Positions 42,955 through 53,775 of a stretch of 64,000 nt of DNA are shown piece after piece. The stretch spans positions 34,915-98,914 of the forward strand of contig NZ_ATZH01000014.1 of NCBI RefSeq assembly GCF_000428105.1. Direction: 5' to 3'. The notes under the pieces are model-generated. The model had not been told where the DNA came from and made no database searches. It saw only the letters and a program-made list of their open reading frames with translations. Source of the stretch: Bacteroides pyogenes DSM 20611 = JCM 6294 (GTDB taxonomy: Bacteria; Bacteroidota; Bacteroidia; Bacteroidales; Bacteroidaceae). Each line of letters starts with the position of its first letter. Position 1 is the first letter of the stretch. The position numbers were made by a program, and so were the translations under genes.

Positions 42955-44385
42955 TTATTGTTCCGTTTCTACCGTTTTCTTAGAACGTCCTGCCGCTTTC
43001 TTCTCAACAGACGGTTCTTTTTCTTTCGCGGGCTTCTTCTTTTCAGCGGCAGCCTTCTTCTTTTCAGCAGGTTTCTTCTGAACCTTATCCGATTCTTTTG
43101 CCACCTTTTCCTGCCATTTAGCCAATTCTTTTTGCAGTTCGTTTATTTCTTCTCCCTGGTTCCTTATGGTAGTCAGAAGAGAATTCAGCTCCTCATTGTC
43201 CACATCTATAGGATAAAGCGCGTCAACCCGCTTAATAAAATCGCCCAGAATATTCATATAATTCGTAAACGCATCGTAAGGAGAATCGTAAATACCGCGG
43301 TTCAGCCAAATCCCTGTATTTTTAGTCGTCATAAAACGGAAATTGTTGCTGGCTTGCAGATAGTCCCAATCTTGCTTAATCCGCCGATCGTCACACAAAC
43401 GGACACGTTCCGCCACACTGTAAAGCTTATTGAAAGCCTCACGCTGCAATACATTACCCAGCCAGCTGCTGGTGTCTCTTTCTTCGTCTGTCCACGACAT
43501 CGGATAAGGCACATCCAACTGCGAAATAGATTTCAACTTGCTTACAATCTCCGACGGAGTAGAGAAAGTGATTCCTTTTGCTTTCGCGCATTCGGGCAGA
43601 GCTTTCAAGAACTCAAGAATGTTGGAAGACAACGGTTGTGCCATTCCCAACGCGCTCAACTCCATAAAAATGTTCACCACCTGCTCTTCTTCCGGCAATG
43701 CGTCGATCCAGCTGATGTAGCGATCGGCAAACAATGGGTACTCAGACCATTCGGAATTGGAGAATCGCAAGCTGATGTCGTCGGACAATTTGAAATCTCT
43801 CAGCAAAAGCTTGAGACCGGGTGCCTGATTGCAATGATAAACATAATGCGGACTCTTCCAGCCGAGCGCGTGCTTGGCACCTTCCGTCAACATACCTTTA
43901 AATCCCATAGAGGCAACCATGCCGCCAATCTCATCCGAATAAATCAGACTGGAATTGCGGAAGACTTTAGGTTCCTTGCCAAACATCTGTTTTATCTTTA
44001 AACGCTGACGGCGCACTTCTTCACGGAAGCAAGTCTCATTGGCAAGAGAAGACAAACCATGCGAATAAGGTTCGCAAAGGAACTCACAATTTCCGGTATC
44101 ATTGAGTTGATGCAATAAATCAAGGACAGCCGGCGCATGGAACTCAAGCTGCTCTAACGCTACTCCTGAAATGGAAAGAGCTACTTTAAAAGCGCCTTCA
44201 GATTTCTTCACCATCTCAATCAAAGTGTTGAGCGCAGGTATATACGACCGTTCGGCAACCTCATTCATACCGGTTTCATTGGCGTAATCATCATAATAAT
44301 AATGATCGCTGCCGATATCAAAGAAACGGTAACGTTTCAAATGTATAATCTGATGTATCTCGAAATAAAGACAGATCGTTCTCAT
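42955..44385 (-). CDS. Glycoside hydrolase family 57 protein (alpha-amylase-like)
   Basis: A 476-residue cytoplasmic GH57-type enzyme acting on alpha-glucans. It starts MRTICLYFEIHQIIHLKRYR, with GDFIKRVDALYPIDV and LCEPYSHGLSSLANE (region of the catalytic Glu), and RNSSLIYSDEIGGMVASMGF. After a coiled-coil stretch near 410-435 the chain ends in about 45 residues rich in Lys, Ala and Glu (EKKKAAAEKKKPAKEKE), unlike the rest and like histone H1-type tails. Third gene of a debranching enzyme-GT4-GH57 operon with gaps of 16 and 19 bases. Confidence 0.85.
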   Translation of the reverse strand: MRTICLYFEIHQIIHLKRYRFFDIGSDHYYYDDYANETGMNEVAERSYIPALNTLIEMVKKSEGAFKVALSISGVALEQLEFHAPAVLDLLHQLNDTGNCEFLCEPYSHGLSSLANETCFREEVRRQRLKIKQMFGKEPKVFRNSSLIYSDEIGGMVASMGFKGMLTEGAKHALGWKSPHYVYHCNQAPGLKLLLRDFKLSDDISLRFSNSEWSEYPLFADRYISWIDALPEEEQVVNIFMELSALGMAQPLSSNILEFLKALPECAKAKGITFSTPSEIVSKLKSISQLDVPYPMSWTDEERDTSSWLGNVLQREAFNKLYSVAERVRLCDDRRIKQDWDYLQASNNFRFMTTKNTGIWLNRGIYDSPYDAFTNYMNILGDFIKRVDALYPIDVDNEELNSLLTTIRNQGEEINELQKELAKWQEKVAKESDKVQKKPAEKKKAAAEKKKPAKEKEPSVEKKAAGRSKKTVETEQ

Positions 44386-44404
44386 AGTCTATATTGTTTT
44401 ATTG

Positions 44405-45673
44405 TTAACCATTGTTTTTAATAATCTCATCGTAAATTCCACGTACTTTGTAACCTACGTTTTCCCATTTTATTTCATCCACTTCCTTTTTCCCTTCTAC
44501 TTTCAAATACTCGTACATGGCAGGATAGGTACAAATGGAATAAATGGCGTCTGCCATGGCGTGAATATCCCAATAATCCGTTTTAATGCACTTTTCCAGA
44601 ATCTCGGCACAACCGGATTGTTTGGAGATAATCGTAGGCACACTGCATTGCATGGCTTCCAACGGAGAAATACCGAAAGGCTCCGATACCGAAGGCATAA
44701 TGTATACATCACTGCCTTTCAATACTTCGTATACCTGTTTCCCTTTCATGAAACCGGGGAAATGAAAGCGATCAGCGATTCCGCGTTCGGCTACCAACCG
44801 AATCATCTGATTCATCATGTCTCCGCTACCCGCCATCACAAAACGGATGTTGCGGGTACGATGCAAGACCATCGCCGCAGCTTCGACAAAATACTCCGGT
44901 CCTTTCTGCATGGTAATACGCCCCAAGAAAGTAACCACTTTCTCATTCGGCTTTTTTTGCGGAACAATATCCAAAATCTCTTGCGACAAAGGAGATACCG
45001 CATTGTGTACGGTAGAAACCTTTTTGGGATCTTGGAAGTATTTATGAATCACAGTTTGCCTCGTCAGCTCACTCACACACATAATATGGTCGGCATGATC
45101 CATACCGTTCTTCTCTATGGAGTATACGGTAGGATTCACATTACCGCGACTACGGTCGAAATCGGTGGCATGCACGTGTATTACCAATGGCTTGCCGGAC
45201 ACCTGCTTGGCATGAATCCCAGCGGGATAAGTCAGCCAATCGTGAGAGTGAATGATATCGAACTGCTGTTGACGAGCCACAACACCTGCCACAATGGAAT
45301 AGTTGTTGATTTCCTCGTGCAGATTATCAGGATAACGCCCGGAGAATTCAATACATCCCAAATCGTTGGTTTGGAGATAATTGAAATCGGCATAAATATG
45401 ATCGCGCAAATCGTAATACAGTTGCGGATCCATATAGCCACCTACCCGATTCTTCACATAGTCCCAATCCACATTCCGCCAAACGACAGGCGTACTGTTC
45501 ATTCCTATGATTCTCAAGAAACTTTGGTCTTCATCTCCCCATGGTTTGGGAATACAGAACGTAATCTCCATGTCGCTCTGCTGTGACATTCCTTTGGTCA
45601 GACCATAACTGGCAGTTCCTAAACCTCCCAAGATATGCGGGGGGAACTCCCATCCAAACATTAAAACTTTCAT
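44405..45673 (-). CDS. Glycosyltransferase family 4, glycogen synthase-like
   Basis: A 422-residue GT-B enzyme: MKVLMFGWEFPPHILGGLGT (N-terminal glycine loop), FDIIHSHDWLTYPAGIHAKQ, VVTFLGRITMQKGPEYFVEA and the donor-binding VYIMPSVSEPFGISPLEAMQ. The combination is typical of GT4 enzymes annotated as glycogen synthases in Bacteroides, using a nucleotide-activated glucose. It is flanked by the debranching enzyme and GH57, which supports glycogen as product. Confidence 0.87.
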   Translation of the reverse strand: MKVLMFGWEFPPHILGGLGTASYGLTKGMSQQSDMEITFCIPKPWGDEDQSFLRIIGMNSTPVVWRNVDWDYVKNRVGGYMDPQLYYDLRDHIYADFNYLQTNDLGCIEFSGRYPDNLHEEINNYSIVAGVVARQQQFDIIHSHDWLTYPAGIHAKQVSGKPLVIHVHATDFDRSRGNVNPTVYSIEKNGMDHADHIMCVSELTRQTVIHKYFQDPKKVSTVHNAVSPLSQEILDIVPQKKPNEKVVTFLGRITMQKGPEYFVEAAAMVLHRTRNIRFVMAGSGDMMNQMIRLVAERGIADRFHFPGFMKGKQVYEVLKGSDVYIMPSVSEPFGISPLEAMQCSVPTIISKQSGCAEILEKCIKTDYWDIHAMADAIYSICTYPAMYEYLKVEGKKEVDEIKWENVGYKVRGIYDEIIKNNG

Positions 45674-45689
45674 CTTCGTTCCTCCTTTT

Positions 45690-47627
45690 TTAATAATACC
45701 TGGACAATAGTTTCAGAATGCGTAAAACTTCAGCGACATTCATGGCAAAGGAGACGCCTCCCCTGCCTCGGAAAGGAGGATTACCATCGAACAGTTCGGG
45801 AAGCGAACTTATACAATGAATGGTAAGTTCGTCTTCCAGACTGATAAGCTGCCGCTCTACGAACGACAAACCGCTCATCTTATAAATTCGAAGGTAAGCT
45901 TCCATATAAAATCCCATCAACCAAGGCCAAGCGGTACCTTGATGGTATGCATAGTCTCGCTGTATCTGAGGCCCGACATAGTTCGGGTTATACCCTCCGC
46001 TTTTCGGGCTTAAAGTCCGGAGACCTTTCGGAGTCAAAAGTTCTTTAGTGACAATATCGAGCACTTGTTTCTTCTGTGCTCTATCAAGTGGCGAATAATC
46101 GAACGCAACGGTAAATATCATATTGGGACGCACGCTCCAGTCCATCATATTTCCATTCACATAATCGAACAAATAGCCGTATTCATTGCGGAATACGTCA
46201 ACAAAAGAGCGTCCGGTAATTTCCGCCTGCGCATCGAGCGAATCGGCAAAATCTGTTTCTCCTCCTTCGCGAATGAGATCGGCCACAAAACGTAAAGCGT
46301 TATACCAAAGCGCGTTGATTTCGACAATATAGCCTGTGCGAGGAGTAACCGGACGTCCGTTCGCGATGGAGTTCATCCATGTGACGGCCTTTTCGCGCCC
46401 GTCTGCATAAAGCAATCCGTTCTCATGCAAGAACATGTTATCATGTTTTCTCTCATAGATATACTTCATGATATCTACCAGCAACTCGCCATACTTCCGG
46501 CGGCATTGTTCGCGGGAAGTTTCCTTGGCGTATTGCTGCAAGGCCCACACAGCCCAAAGCAACACATCCGGATGCTCCATCTCGTAAATCCTATACTCGC
46601 CCGGTTCTTCCCTGATAAATTGACGGATAGCCTTTTCGGCTGTCTTCATCACATCCTCAAACTCGTCGATCTCGTCAATGGCAAGAGTCAGTCCCGGAAG
46701 CGAAACGAACAAATCGCGTGCCCGGCATTTAAACCAAGGATATCCGGCTAATATATAATGTTCCCCTCCCTGATGGTTGTGGAACTGATGCGCCGAATTT
46801 TGGAGACAGTGATAAAAACTGTCGCGAGGAGTACGATCGGCCACTTCAGCCTCAAACATCTGCTTCAACCGACGAGGAGAAACTTCCGATGTTCCCGCAG
46901 AGAATACAATGCTCTCTCCTTTTCTGATATCCACTTCGAAATATCCCGGAACGTAAAGATCTTCATTAAAATCGTATCCGCGTTCCTGTTCTTTAGGGTA
47001 CTCAATTCCACGATACCAATCGGGCTGGTAATGGAATTCACATTTCTTATTCAATTGCATGAATAATTCCGGATAACCGGCATACATACACGTCTTAATT
47101 CCATTCTCCACAACTTGATACTCCCGGTTTGCCAATGCGTTTTCATGCGTGTATTCACGCACACTGCGAAAAGCAAGGAACGGACGGAACCGTAAAGTAG
47201 TGGGCGAATGGGAGTCTAATAAGGTATAACGAATCAGGATTCTGTTCTCATAATGTACAAAGATTTTTTCTTTGCGTAAAACTACACCTCCGACTCGATA
47301 GGTGGTAGCCGGGATACGCTCACAATCAAACTCACGGATGTACTTGTGCCCATTCGGACTAAAGTGATTCCCCCGATATTTGTGTAATCCCAGATTAAAC
47401 TCTGCACCATGTTGGATAACAGTTTCATCCAAAGAAGACAACAGCACATGATTCTCGTCATCAAGACCGGGAATCGGAATCACCAACAAACCGTGGTATT
47501 TGCGTGTGTTACAATCAACAATCGTTGTACAATGATAAGCTCCTGCATTGTTTACCCGAAGAATCTCTCGCTGAAGAGACTCTTCCAGATTGGCCATGAG
47601 GGTCTTGTCAAATCGTAAATAACTCAT
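45690..47627 (-). CDS. Glycogen debranching enzyme (amylo-alpha-1,6-glucosidase)
   Basis: A 645-residue enzyme with an N-terminal GDE_N-type beta domain (about 1-260: AGAYHCTTIVDCNTRKYHGL, LLSSLDETVIQHGAEFNLGL) and a C-terminal six-hairpin GH133 catalytic domain: HYILAGYPWFKCRARDLFVS, TWMNSIANGRPVTPRTGYIV, LRTLSPKSGGYNPNYVGPQI and YHQGTAWPWLMGFYMEAYLR. It removes alpha-1,6 branches in glycogen breakdown. First gene of the minus-strand glycogen operon. Confidence 0.94.
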   Translation of the reverse strand: MSYLRFDKTLMANLEESLQREILRVNNAGAYHCTTIVDCNTRKYHGLLVIPIPGLDDENHVLLSSLDETVIQHGAEFNLGLHKYRGNHFSPNGHKYIREFDCERIPATTYRVGGVVLRKEKIFVHYENRILIRYTLLDSHSPTTLRFRPFLAFRSVREYTHENALANREYQVVENGIKTCMYAGYPELFMQLNKKCEFHYQPDWYRGIEYPKEQERGYDFNEDLYVPGYFEVDIRKGESIVFSAGTSEVSPRRLKQMFEAEVADRTPRDSFYHCLQNSAHQFHNHQGGEHYILAGYPWFKCRARDLFVSLPGLTLAIDEIDEFEDVMKTAEKAIRQFIREEPGEYRIYEMEHPDVLLWAVWALQQYAKETSREQCRRKYGELLVDIMKYIYERKHDNMFLHENGLLYADGREKAVTWMNSIANGRPVTPRTGYIVEINALWYNALRFVADLIREGGETDFADSLDAQAEITGRSFVDVFRNEYGYLFDYVNGNMMDWSVRPNMIFTVAFDYSPLDRAQKKQVLDIVTKELLTPKGLRTLSPKSGGYNPNYVGPQIQRDYAYHQGTAWPWLMGFYMEAYLRIYKMSGLSFVERQLISLEDELTIHCISSLPELFDGNPPFRGRGGVSFAMNVAEVLRILKLLSRYY

Positions 47628-47699
47628 AGTTGTGCATATTAAAGGTTAATTTATAGGTTATTATCATAAGTATATACCAAAATATATAACTCCGTTCCC

Positions 47700-47729
47700 C
47701 AAATGTACAAATTATAGAGAAAAAGCAAA
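47700..47729 (-). promoter_or_regulatory. Promoter of the glycogen operon
   Basis: On the minus strand TTTG (47729-47726), an 18-base spacer and TACATTTG (47707-47700) form a near-standard promoter. The leader would be about 65 bases and AT-rich. Other TTTG pieces overlap, so the exact start is uncertain. Confidence 0.5.
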
Positions 47730-47804
47730 ACAAAATAGCGGTTTATTTTTCTATTTTCTGCTATTATTCGTAGTATTGCATCAAATATCCAAAATAAAAA
47801 TAAA

Positions 47805-48455
47805 ATGAACCGAGATATTCTGCGAATCAGGTTAGCAGGAGTTAAGTCGTTGCTATTCGTTTTTCTGTTATACATCCTGAAAATGGTGGAAATAGGAATG
47901 GGATGGGATTTTTCTCGTTTAGGTATTTATCCTTTAAAAACAAAAGGAATGTTGGGTGTTTTAACTCACCCGTTGATACACAGTGATTTTAATCACTTAT
48001 TGGCTAATACGTTTCCATTGCTTTTCCTCTCGTGGTGTTTGTTCTATTTTTACCGTGAAATAGCCGGATGTATTTTTGTTTTGATTTGGATAGGAAGTGG
48101 AGTGCTTACTTTCTTGATAGGCAAACCGGGATGGCATATAGGCGCAAGCGGACTTATTTACGGACTTGCCTTTTTTCTTTTCTTCAGCGGGATTTTGCGC
48201 AAGCACGTTCCTTTGATTGCCATTTCTCTGCTGATTACTTTCTTGTACGGAGGCATTATATGGCATATGTTCCCACAGTTTTCTCCCCCTAATATGTCTT
48301 GGGAAGGGCACCTCAGCGGAGGAATAGCAGGCATGCTTTGCGCTTTCCTATTCGAAAGCAACGGGCCCCAACGACCGGATCCTTTTAAAGACGAACAAGA
48401 GGATGAAGAGGGAACGTGCTACAGCGAAACAAGAGAGGAAGAACCCTTTCTATAA
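47805..48455 (+). CDS. Rhomboid family intramembrane serine protease
   Basis: A 216-residue inner-membrane protein with about six helices. The catalytic serine is in HIGASGLIYGLAFF (GxSG motif, near residue 116) and the catalytic histidine in SWEGHLSGGIAGML near 165. The oxyanion-side HPLIHSDFNHLLANTFPLL region is also typical. The C-terminal 30 residues are acidic. The substrate is unknown. It converges with marC, their ends overlapping by six bases. Confidence 0.92.
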   Translation: MNRDILRIRLAGVKSLLFVFLLYILKMVEIGMGWDFSRLGIYPLKTKGMLGVLTHPLIHSDFNHLLANTFPLLFLSWCLFYFYREIAGCIFVLIWIGSGVLTFLIGKPGWHIGASGLIYGLAFFLFFSGILRKHVPLIAISLLITFLYGGIIWHMFPQFSPPNMSWEGHLSGGIAGMLCAFLFESNGPQRPDPFKDEQEDEEGTCYSETREEEPFL

Positions 48456-49076
48456 TCCTTTATCGATGAGCGAAAACAAGTTTTCCATAAACATGCCCAC
48501 TGCAACGGCCAATAAGATAATGCCAAAGAACTTACGGATGAGATAAATACCTGCTTTACCCAGAAAACGTTCTACATGGGATGTCATTTTTACGACAAAA
48601 TACACCCAAATCATATTAAGAAACAAAGCTATGAGGATATTCACGCTTGCATAGCTTGTTTTCAGTGAAATCAACGTAGTAAAAGTAGCCGCTCCTGCCA
48701 GCAGGGGAAAAACAAGAGGAACCAATGTAGCCGACTTGATAGGACCCTGATTTTTGAATATTTCAATATCGAGAATCATCTCCAAAGCCATAAGAAAAAT
48801 GATAAACGCACCGGCCATGGCAAAAGCCCGTATGTCGACATTGAATAATTTAAGCATTGCGTCTCCGGCATAAAAAAAGCCCAATAAAAGCGCCAAAGAT
48901 ATAAGCGTAGCTTTTGTGGCATTCACTCCCAACCCTTTTTCTTTCAAATTAAGAATAATGGGAACAGAGCCGAGAATATCTATAACTGAAAAAAGTGCAA
49001 CGAACGCACTAAATAGCTGTGACCAATCAAATCCTTGAAACAATAACTGTAACCAATCAAAAAATCCCTGAAACAT
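48450..49076 (-). CDS. MarC family integral membrane protein
   Basis: A 208-residue membrane protein with six hydrophobic helices. FVALFSVIDILGSVPIILNL and AMAGAFIIFLMALEMILDIE are family signatures. MarC proteins were once linked to multiple antibiotic resistance, a claim later withdrawn, and their function is unknown. The frame is open to 49223, but a -7 box on the minus strand (49106 down to 49099, TATATTTG) places the start at ATG 49076 (MFQGFFDWLQLLF). Confidence 0.87.
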   Translation of the reverse strand: MFQGFFDWLQLLFQGFDWSQLFSAFVALFSVIDILGSVPIILNLKEKGLGVNATKATLISLALLLGFFYAGDAMLKLFNVDIRAFAMAGAFIIFLMALEMILDIEIFKNQGPIKSATLVPLVFPLLAGAATFTTLISLKTSYASVNILIALFLNMIWVYFVVKMTSHVERFLGKAGIYLIRKFFGIILLAVAVGMFMENLFSLIDKGL

Positions 49077-49098
49077 ATATTTCTCTCTTTTTTTTCTG

Positions 49099-49106
49099 CA
49101 AATATA
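49099..49106 (-). promoter_or_regulatory. Promoter -7 box of marC
   Basis: Minus strand TATATTTG is an exact -7 match; a TTTG at 49127-49124 stands 17 bases upstream. It lies about 20 bases before ATG 49076 and rules out the longer frame. Confidence 0.5.
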
Positions 49107-49213
49107 GTCTATTTTTATGCATTCAAACAATAAAAAAACAAAAAGAAAAAGCGAAGATGCCCTCAAAAAGCGAATAATAAGTAATTTTGTAAGATAAATC
49201 AGAAATATTACAT

Positions 49214-49888
49214 ATGGAAACAATGTACGATACTTTACTCCAACTTCCCTTGTTTCAAGGTCTTTGCCGCGAAGATTTTACTCAGATTTTAGATAAAGTA
49301 AAATTACACTTTATCAAATATAAAGCCGGCGAAACCATCATAGAGAGCGGAAACTCTTGCGGAGAACTGCGCTTTCTGCTTAGAGGAGAGATATCAATCA
49401 TCACTACTTCGCCTCAAGGTTCATATACCATGGTCGAACAAATAGAAGCACCTTATCTGATTGAGCCTCAAGCTCTCTTCGGAATGAACAGAGAATACGT
49501 TTCTTCATATATGGCGCACACAGAAGCGCATATCGTAAGTATCAATAAACCATTTCTCCTCAGCGACTTATTTAAGTACGAGATATTTCGCCTTAACTAT
49601 ATGAATATTATTAGTAATCGGGCACAAAATCTTCATTCACGCTTATGGGAAGAACCCGCATCGGGATTGAGAGAAAAGATGGTTCGTTTCATTTTGACAC
49701 ATTGTGAGAAAATTCAAGGAAAAAAAATACTTAAAGTAAAAATGGACGATTTGGCGCGGCAGTTAGATCATACGCGTCTAAACACATCAAGGGTTCTAAA
49801 CCAAATGCAAGATGAAGGATTAATAGAACTCCACCGGAAAGAAATTGTAATTCCGGATCTTGAGAAGGTGGTTGCAAGTGAGTTCTAA
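49214..49888 (+). CDS. Crp/Fnr family transcriptional regulator
   Basis: A 224-residue regulator with an N-terminal cyclic-nucleotide-type sensor domain (about 1-125: [40 protein letters not shown]) and a C-terminal winged helix (about 150-220: [40 protein letters not shown]). It has no cluster of cysteines as in FNR, and the cAMP-contact residues of E. coli Crp are not evident, so the signal is unknown. TAATTTTG at 49182-49189 is a likely -7 box. Confidence 0.9.
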   Translation: METMYDTLLQLPLFQGLCREDFTQILDKVKLHFIKYKAGETIIESGNSCGELRFLLRGEISIITTSPQGSYTMVEQIEAPYLIEPQALFGMNREYVSSYMAHTEAHIVSINKPFLLSDLFKYEIFRLNYMNIISNRAQNLHSRLWEEPASGLREKMVRFILTHCEKIQGKKILKVKMDDLARQLDHTRLNTSRVLNQMQDEGLIELHRKEIVIPDLEKVVASEF

Positions 49889-49966
49889 CGCTTTATTTTT
49901 TTAGTTGGTATAGCGCTTGGTAAACTATATTCTCGCGAAACAGGGGAAATTTCTATAAAAAAACGC

Positions 49967-50026
49967 GCTTGTCTGAAAAAATCTCATTCATGAAAGATGA
50001 GAATATATTTTTAGGCAAGCACTTTT
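49967..50026 (+). terminator. Long hairpin terminator after the Crp-family gene
   Basis: GCTTGTCT (49967-49974) pairs with AGGCAAGC (50013-50020) and TCTCAT (49982-49987) with ATGAGA (49997-50002), with an A/T stem between them, followed by ACTTTTT. The rest of this 317-base gap holds only the guaA terminator. Confidence 0.6.
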
Positions 50027-50152
50027 TCCTGCAACTTTTACTAATACAAACAGCATTCCGTATTTCAAATCTCAACAATAGTAATTTGGGTATGCTCATT
50101 TTCGGTTCATTCTTTCACAATACGAATCAGTGGTGAAGAGTTTGAATAAAAC

Positions 50153-50189
50153 AAAAAAGGCGTTTGCCTTATAAAACAAAACGCCTTTT
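50153..50189 (-). terminator. Intrinsic terminator of guaA
   Basis: AAAAGGCGTTT (50155-50165) pairs with AAACGCCTTTT (50179-50189). On the minus strand a T run follows. It lies 17 bases after the guaA stop. Confidence 0.85.
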
Positions 50190-50205
50190 GCATATTTATT
50201 ATAGA

Positions 50206-51729
50206 TCATTCCCATTCAATCGTAGCAGGTGGTTTGGAACTGATATCATAGGTTACACGGTTCACCCCTTTCACCTTATTAATAATATCGTTCGAAATCT
50301 TGCCCAAAAACTCATAAGGCAAATGCACCCAGTCTGCTGTCATTCCATCGGTAGAAGCCACCGCACGAAGAGCCACAGCCCTTTCGTAAGTACGCTCATC
50401 ACCCATCACGCCAACCGACTGTACCGGCAGCAAGATTACACCTGCCTGCCATACCTTATCATACAGATTCCAATCACGCAATCCCTGGATAAAAATATCG
50501 TCCGCTTCTTGCAAAATGTTTACTTTCTCAGGAGTTATATCGCCCAAAATACGTACACCCAAACCGGGTCCGGGGAAAGGATGACGACTGATAAGATGAT
50601 CGGGCATTCCCAATTCACGCCCCACCCGGCGTACTTCATCTTTAAATAAGAGACGCAACGGTTCACACAGCTTCAGGTTCATCTTTTCGGGCAGTCCGCC
50701 TACATTATGATGACTCTTTATCACTGTTCCCGTAATAGAAAGCGACTCAATGCAATCGGGATAAATTGTGCCTTGTGCCAACCACTTCACATCTTTTATT
50801 TTATGCGCTTCCTCGTCGAAGACGTCGATAAAGCCTTTGCCTATAATTTTCCGTTTCCGTTCCGGTTCTGTCACCCCGGCGAGTTCGGCGAAAAACTTCG
50901 CGCGAGCATCTACTCCAATCACATTCAATCCCAAACATTCGTAGTCGTCCAACACATTCTTGAACTCATTCTTCCGCAGCAATCCGTGATCGACAAAAAT
51001 ACAAGTCAGGTTTTTACCGATAGCTCTGTTCAGCAAAACGGCAGCGACCGAAGAATCGACCCCACCACTCAACGCCAACACTACCTTGTCATCCCCCAGT
51101 TGGGCTTTCAATTCGGCAACCGTACTTTCGATAAACGAGCCGGGCGACCAATCTTGCTTACAACCGCAAACGTCCACCACAAAATTCTTTAAAATCTGCG
51201 TCCCGTCTTCACTGTGGAATACTTCAGGATGAAACTGAACACCCCAAACCTGTTCGCCTTCCAACTGATAGGCAGCAATCTCCACTTTATCCGTAGAAGC
51301 GATCTTTTTGAAATTATCAGGAACAGCCGTAATAGTATCCCCGTGACTCATCCACACCTGTGTGTTTTCACGCACACCTTTAAAAAGGACATTATCTTTG
51401 CAAAAAGAAGTCAAGTGTGCGCGGCCGTATTCACGAGTGCCTGCCGACTCCACCTTTCCGCCATTAGTATAAGCCATGAATTGCGCGCCGTAACAAATTC
51501 CCAAAATAGGATATTTGCCGCGAATCTCATTCAAATCAATTTTAAAGGCATTTTCATCGTACACCGAAAAAGGACTCCCTGAGAGAATAACTCCTTTTAT
51601 CGTAGTATCTTTCTTGGGAAATTTGTTGTAGGGAATAATTTCACAATACGTATCCAATTCGCGCACACGGCGGCCGATAAGCTGCGTGGTTTGCGAACCG
51701 AAATCAAGAATGACAATCTTTTCGTGCAT
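50206..51729 (-). CDS. guaA: GMP synthase (glutamine-hydrolysing)
   Basis: Converts XMP to GMP using glutamine and ATP. The 507-residue protein has an N-terminal class I amidotransferase (Cys79 nucleophile in [10 protein letters not shown]; His and Glu in [12 protein letters not shown]), an ATP pyrophosphatase with the PP-loop [16 protein letters not shown] near 220, and the C-terminal dimerisation domain [16 protein letters not shown]...[27 protein letters not shown] at 51761-51768 is a -7 box (TACTTTTG) on the minus strand. Confidence 0.97.
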   Translation of the reverse strand: MHEKIVILDFGSQTTQLIGRRVRELDTYCEIIPYNKFPKKDTTIKGVILSGSPFSVYDENAFKIDLNEIRGKYPILGICYGAQFMAYTNGGKVESAGTREYGRAHLTSFCKDNVLFKGVRENTQVWMSHGDTITAVPDNFKKIASTDKVEIAAYQLEGEQVWGVQFHPEVFHSEDGTQILKNFVVDVCGCKQDWSPGSFIESTVAELKAQLGDDKVVLALSGGVDSSVAAVLLNRAIGKNLTCIFVDHGLLRKNEFKNVLDDYECLGLNVIGVDARAKFFAELAGVTEPERKRKIIGKGFIDVFDEEAHKIKDVKWLAQGTIYPDCIESLSITGTVIKSHHNVGGLPEKMNLKLCEPLRLLFKDEVRRVGRELGMPDHLISRHPFPGPGLGVRILGDITPEKVNILQEADDIFIQGLRDWNLYDKVWQAGVILLPVQSVGVMGDERTYERAVALRAVASTDGMTADWVHLPYEFLGKISNDIINKVKGVNRVTYDISSKPPATIEWE

Positions 51730-52096
51730 ATTAATGATTGGATTTTAAATAAATGATTTGCAAAAGTAGGAAAAAGTACGCAATCTATTAAAGAATAAAG
51801 CAGAAATTCATTTTTCATAAAGCAAAAAACAAAAGAATAACATATTCCGTCAATATCTCTTCATCAACAAAAGCCCTCAAACGCATGGAAAAGAGTAAAA
51901 AAGAGACAGTTCATCGAATGAAATTGACTATCCGGATCCGAATAAACCTTGTCAGTGTCTATAAACAAAAAAGTACCATTCCACACCCTGTTTTTGATAG
52001 ATGTAGAATGGCACTGTCTTACAATTTGAGTTTCAAAACTATTATTCCAACTGAATTGAATTAGATTTTTCAGAAACCTCCAATCGACGTAGCGTT
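51730..52096. other. Gap between guaA and mscL with no gene
   Basis: It holds the guaA -7 box at 51761-51768 (minus) and the mscL terminator at 51963-52016. The roughly 190 bases between them are AT-rich, and I see nothing coding or repeated there. Confidence 0.45.
51963..52016 (-). terminator. Intrinsic terminator of mscL
   Basis: AGTACCATTC (51972-51981) pairs with GAATGGCACT (52006-52015) with one mismatch. On the minus strand the stem ends in ACTTTTTTG. Confidence 0.65.
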
Positions 52097-52531
52097 TTAT
52101 TTTTGCTCTTTCAACAAATCACGAATCTCGGTCAATAAAACCTCTTCCTTGCTCGGTGCGGGAGGTGCTGCCGGTTCTTCCTCTTTCTTAGAAACTAATT
52201 TCATTACCAGACGAATAACAACAAAGATAGAAAAAGCGATAATGATAAAGTCAATCGTGTTTTGCAAAAACTGACCATAGTTCATAGTTACAGCTTCTAC
52301 TTCTTTGCCGTCTACCACCTCAGCCGGCTTCATCACCCATTTCAAGTCAGTAAAGTTCACCCCACCCAGCAATAGCCCGATAGGCGGCATTATGATATCA
52401 GCAACTATCGACGACACTATTTTTCCGAACGCGCCACCAATAATTACACCGACAGCCATATCCACGACGTTCCCCTTCATGGCAAACGCCTTAAAATCCT
52501 GTAAAAAAGTACTCTTTCCCATCTTTTTCAA
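52097..52531 (-). CDS. mscL: Large-conductance mechanosensitive channel MscL
   Basis: Pentameric inner-membrane safety valve opening under hypo-osmotic shock. The 144-residue protein has the N-terminal helix [20 protein letters not shown], first membrane helix [20 protein letters not shown], the second near [18 protein letters not shown], and a charged C-terminal helix ([15 protein letters not shown]). TATATTTG on the minus strand (52561 down to 52554) is its -7 box. Confidence 0.96.
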   Translation of the reverse strand: MKKMGKSTFLQDFKAFAMKGNVVDMAVGVIIGGAFGKIVSSIVADIIMPPIGLLLGGVNFTDLKWVMKPAEVVDGKEVEAVTMNYGQFLQNTIDFIIIAFSIFVVIRLVMKLVSKKEEEPAAPPAPSKEEVLLTEIRDLLKEQK

Positions 52532-52549
52532 TATTTAATATGAGTTTGA

Positions 52550-53671
<1,122 letters not shown>

Positions 53672-53695
53672 TATACAGTTAGAAAACAATAAAAA

Positions 53696-53730
53696 ATAGG
53701 CGACTTCTGTAGAAGTCGCCTATTTTTTTT
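53696..53730 (+). terminator. Intrinsic terminator of gapA
   Basis: ATAGGCGACTTC (53696-53707) and GAAGTCGCCTAT (53712-53723) form a perfect 12-bp stem with a TGTA loop, followed by eight T. Confidence 0.95.
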
Positions 53731-53775
53731 GCACATTTGCATTTAAATCATTATTTATCAGTTAAACACTTGAAT

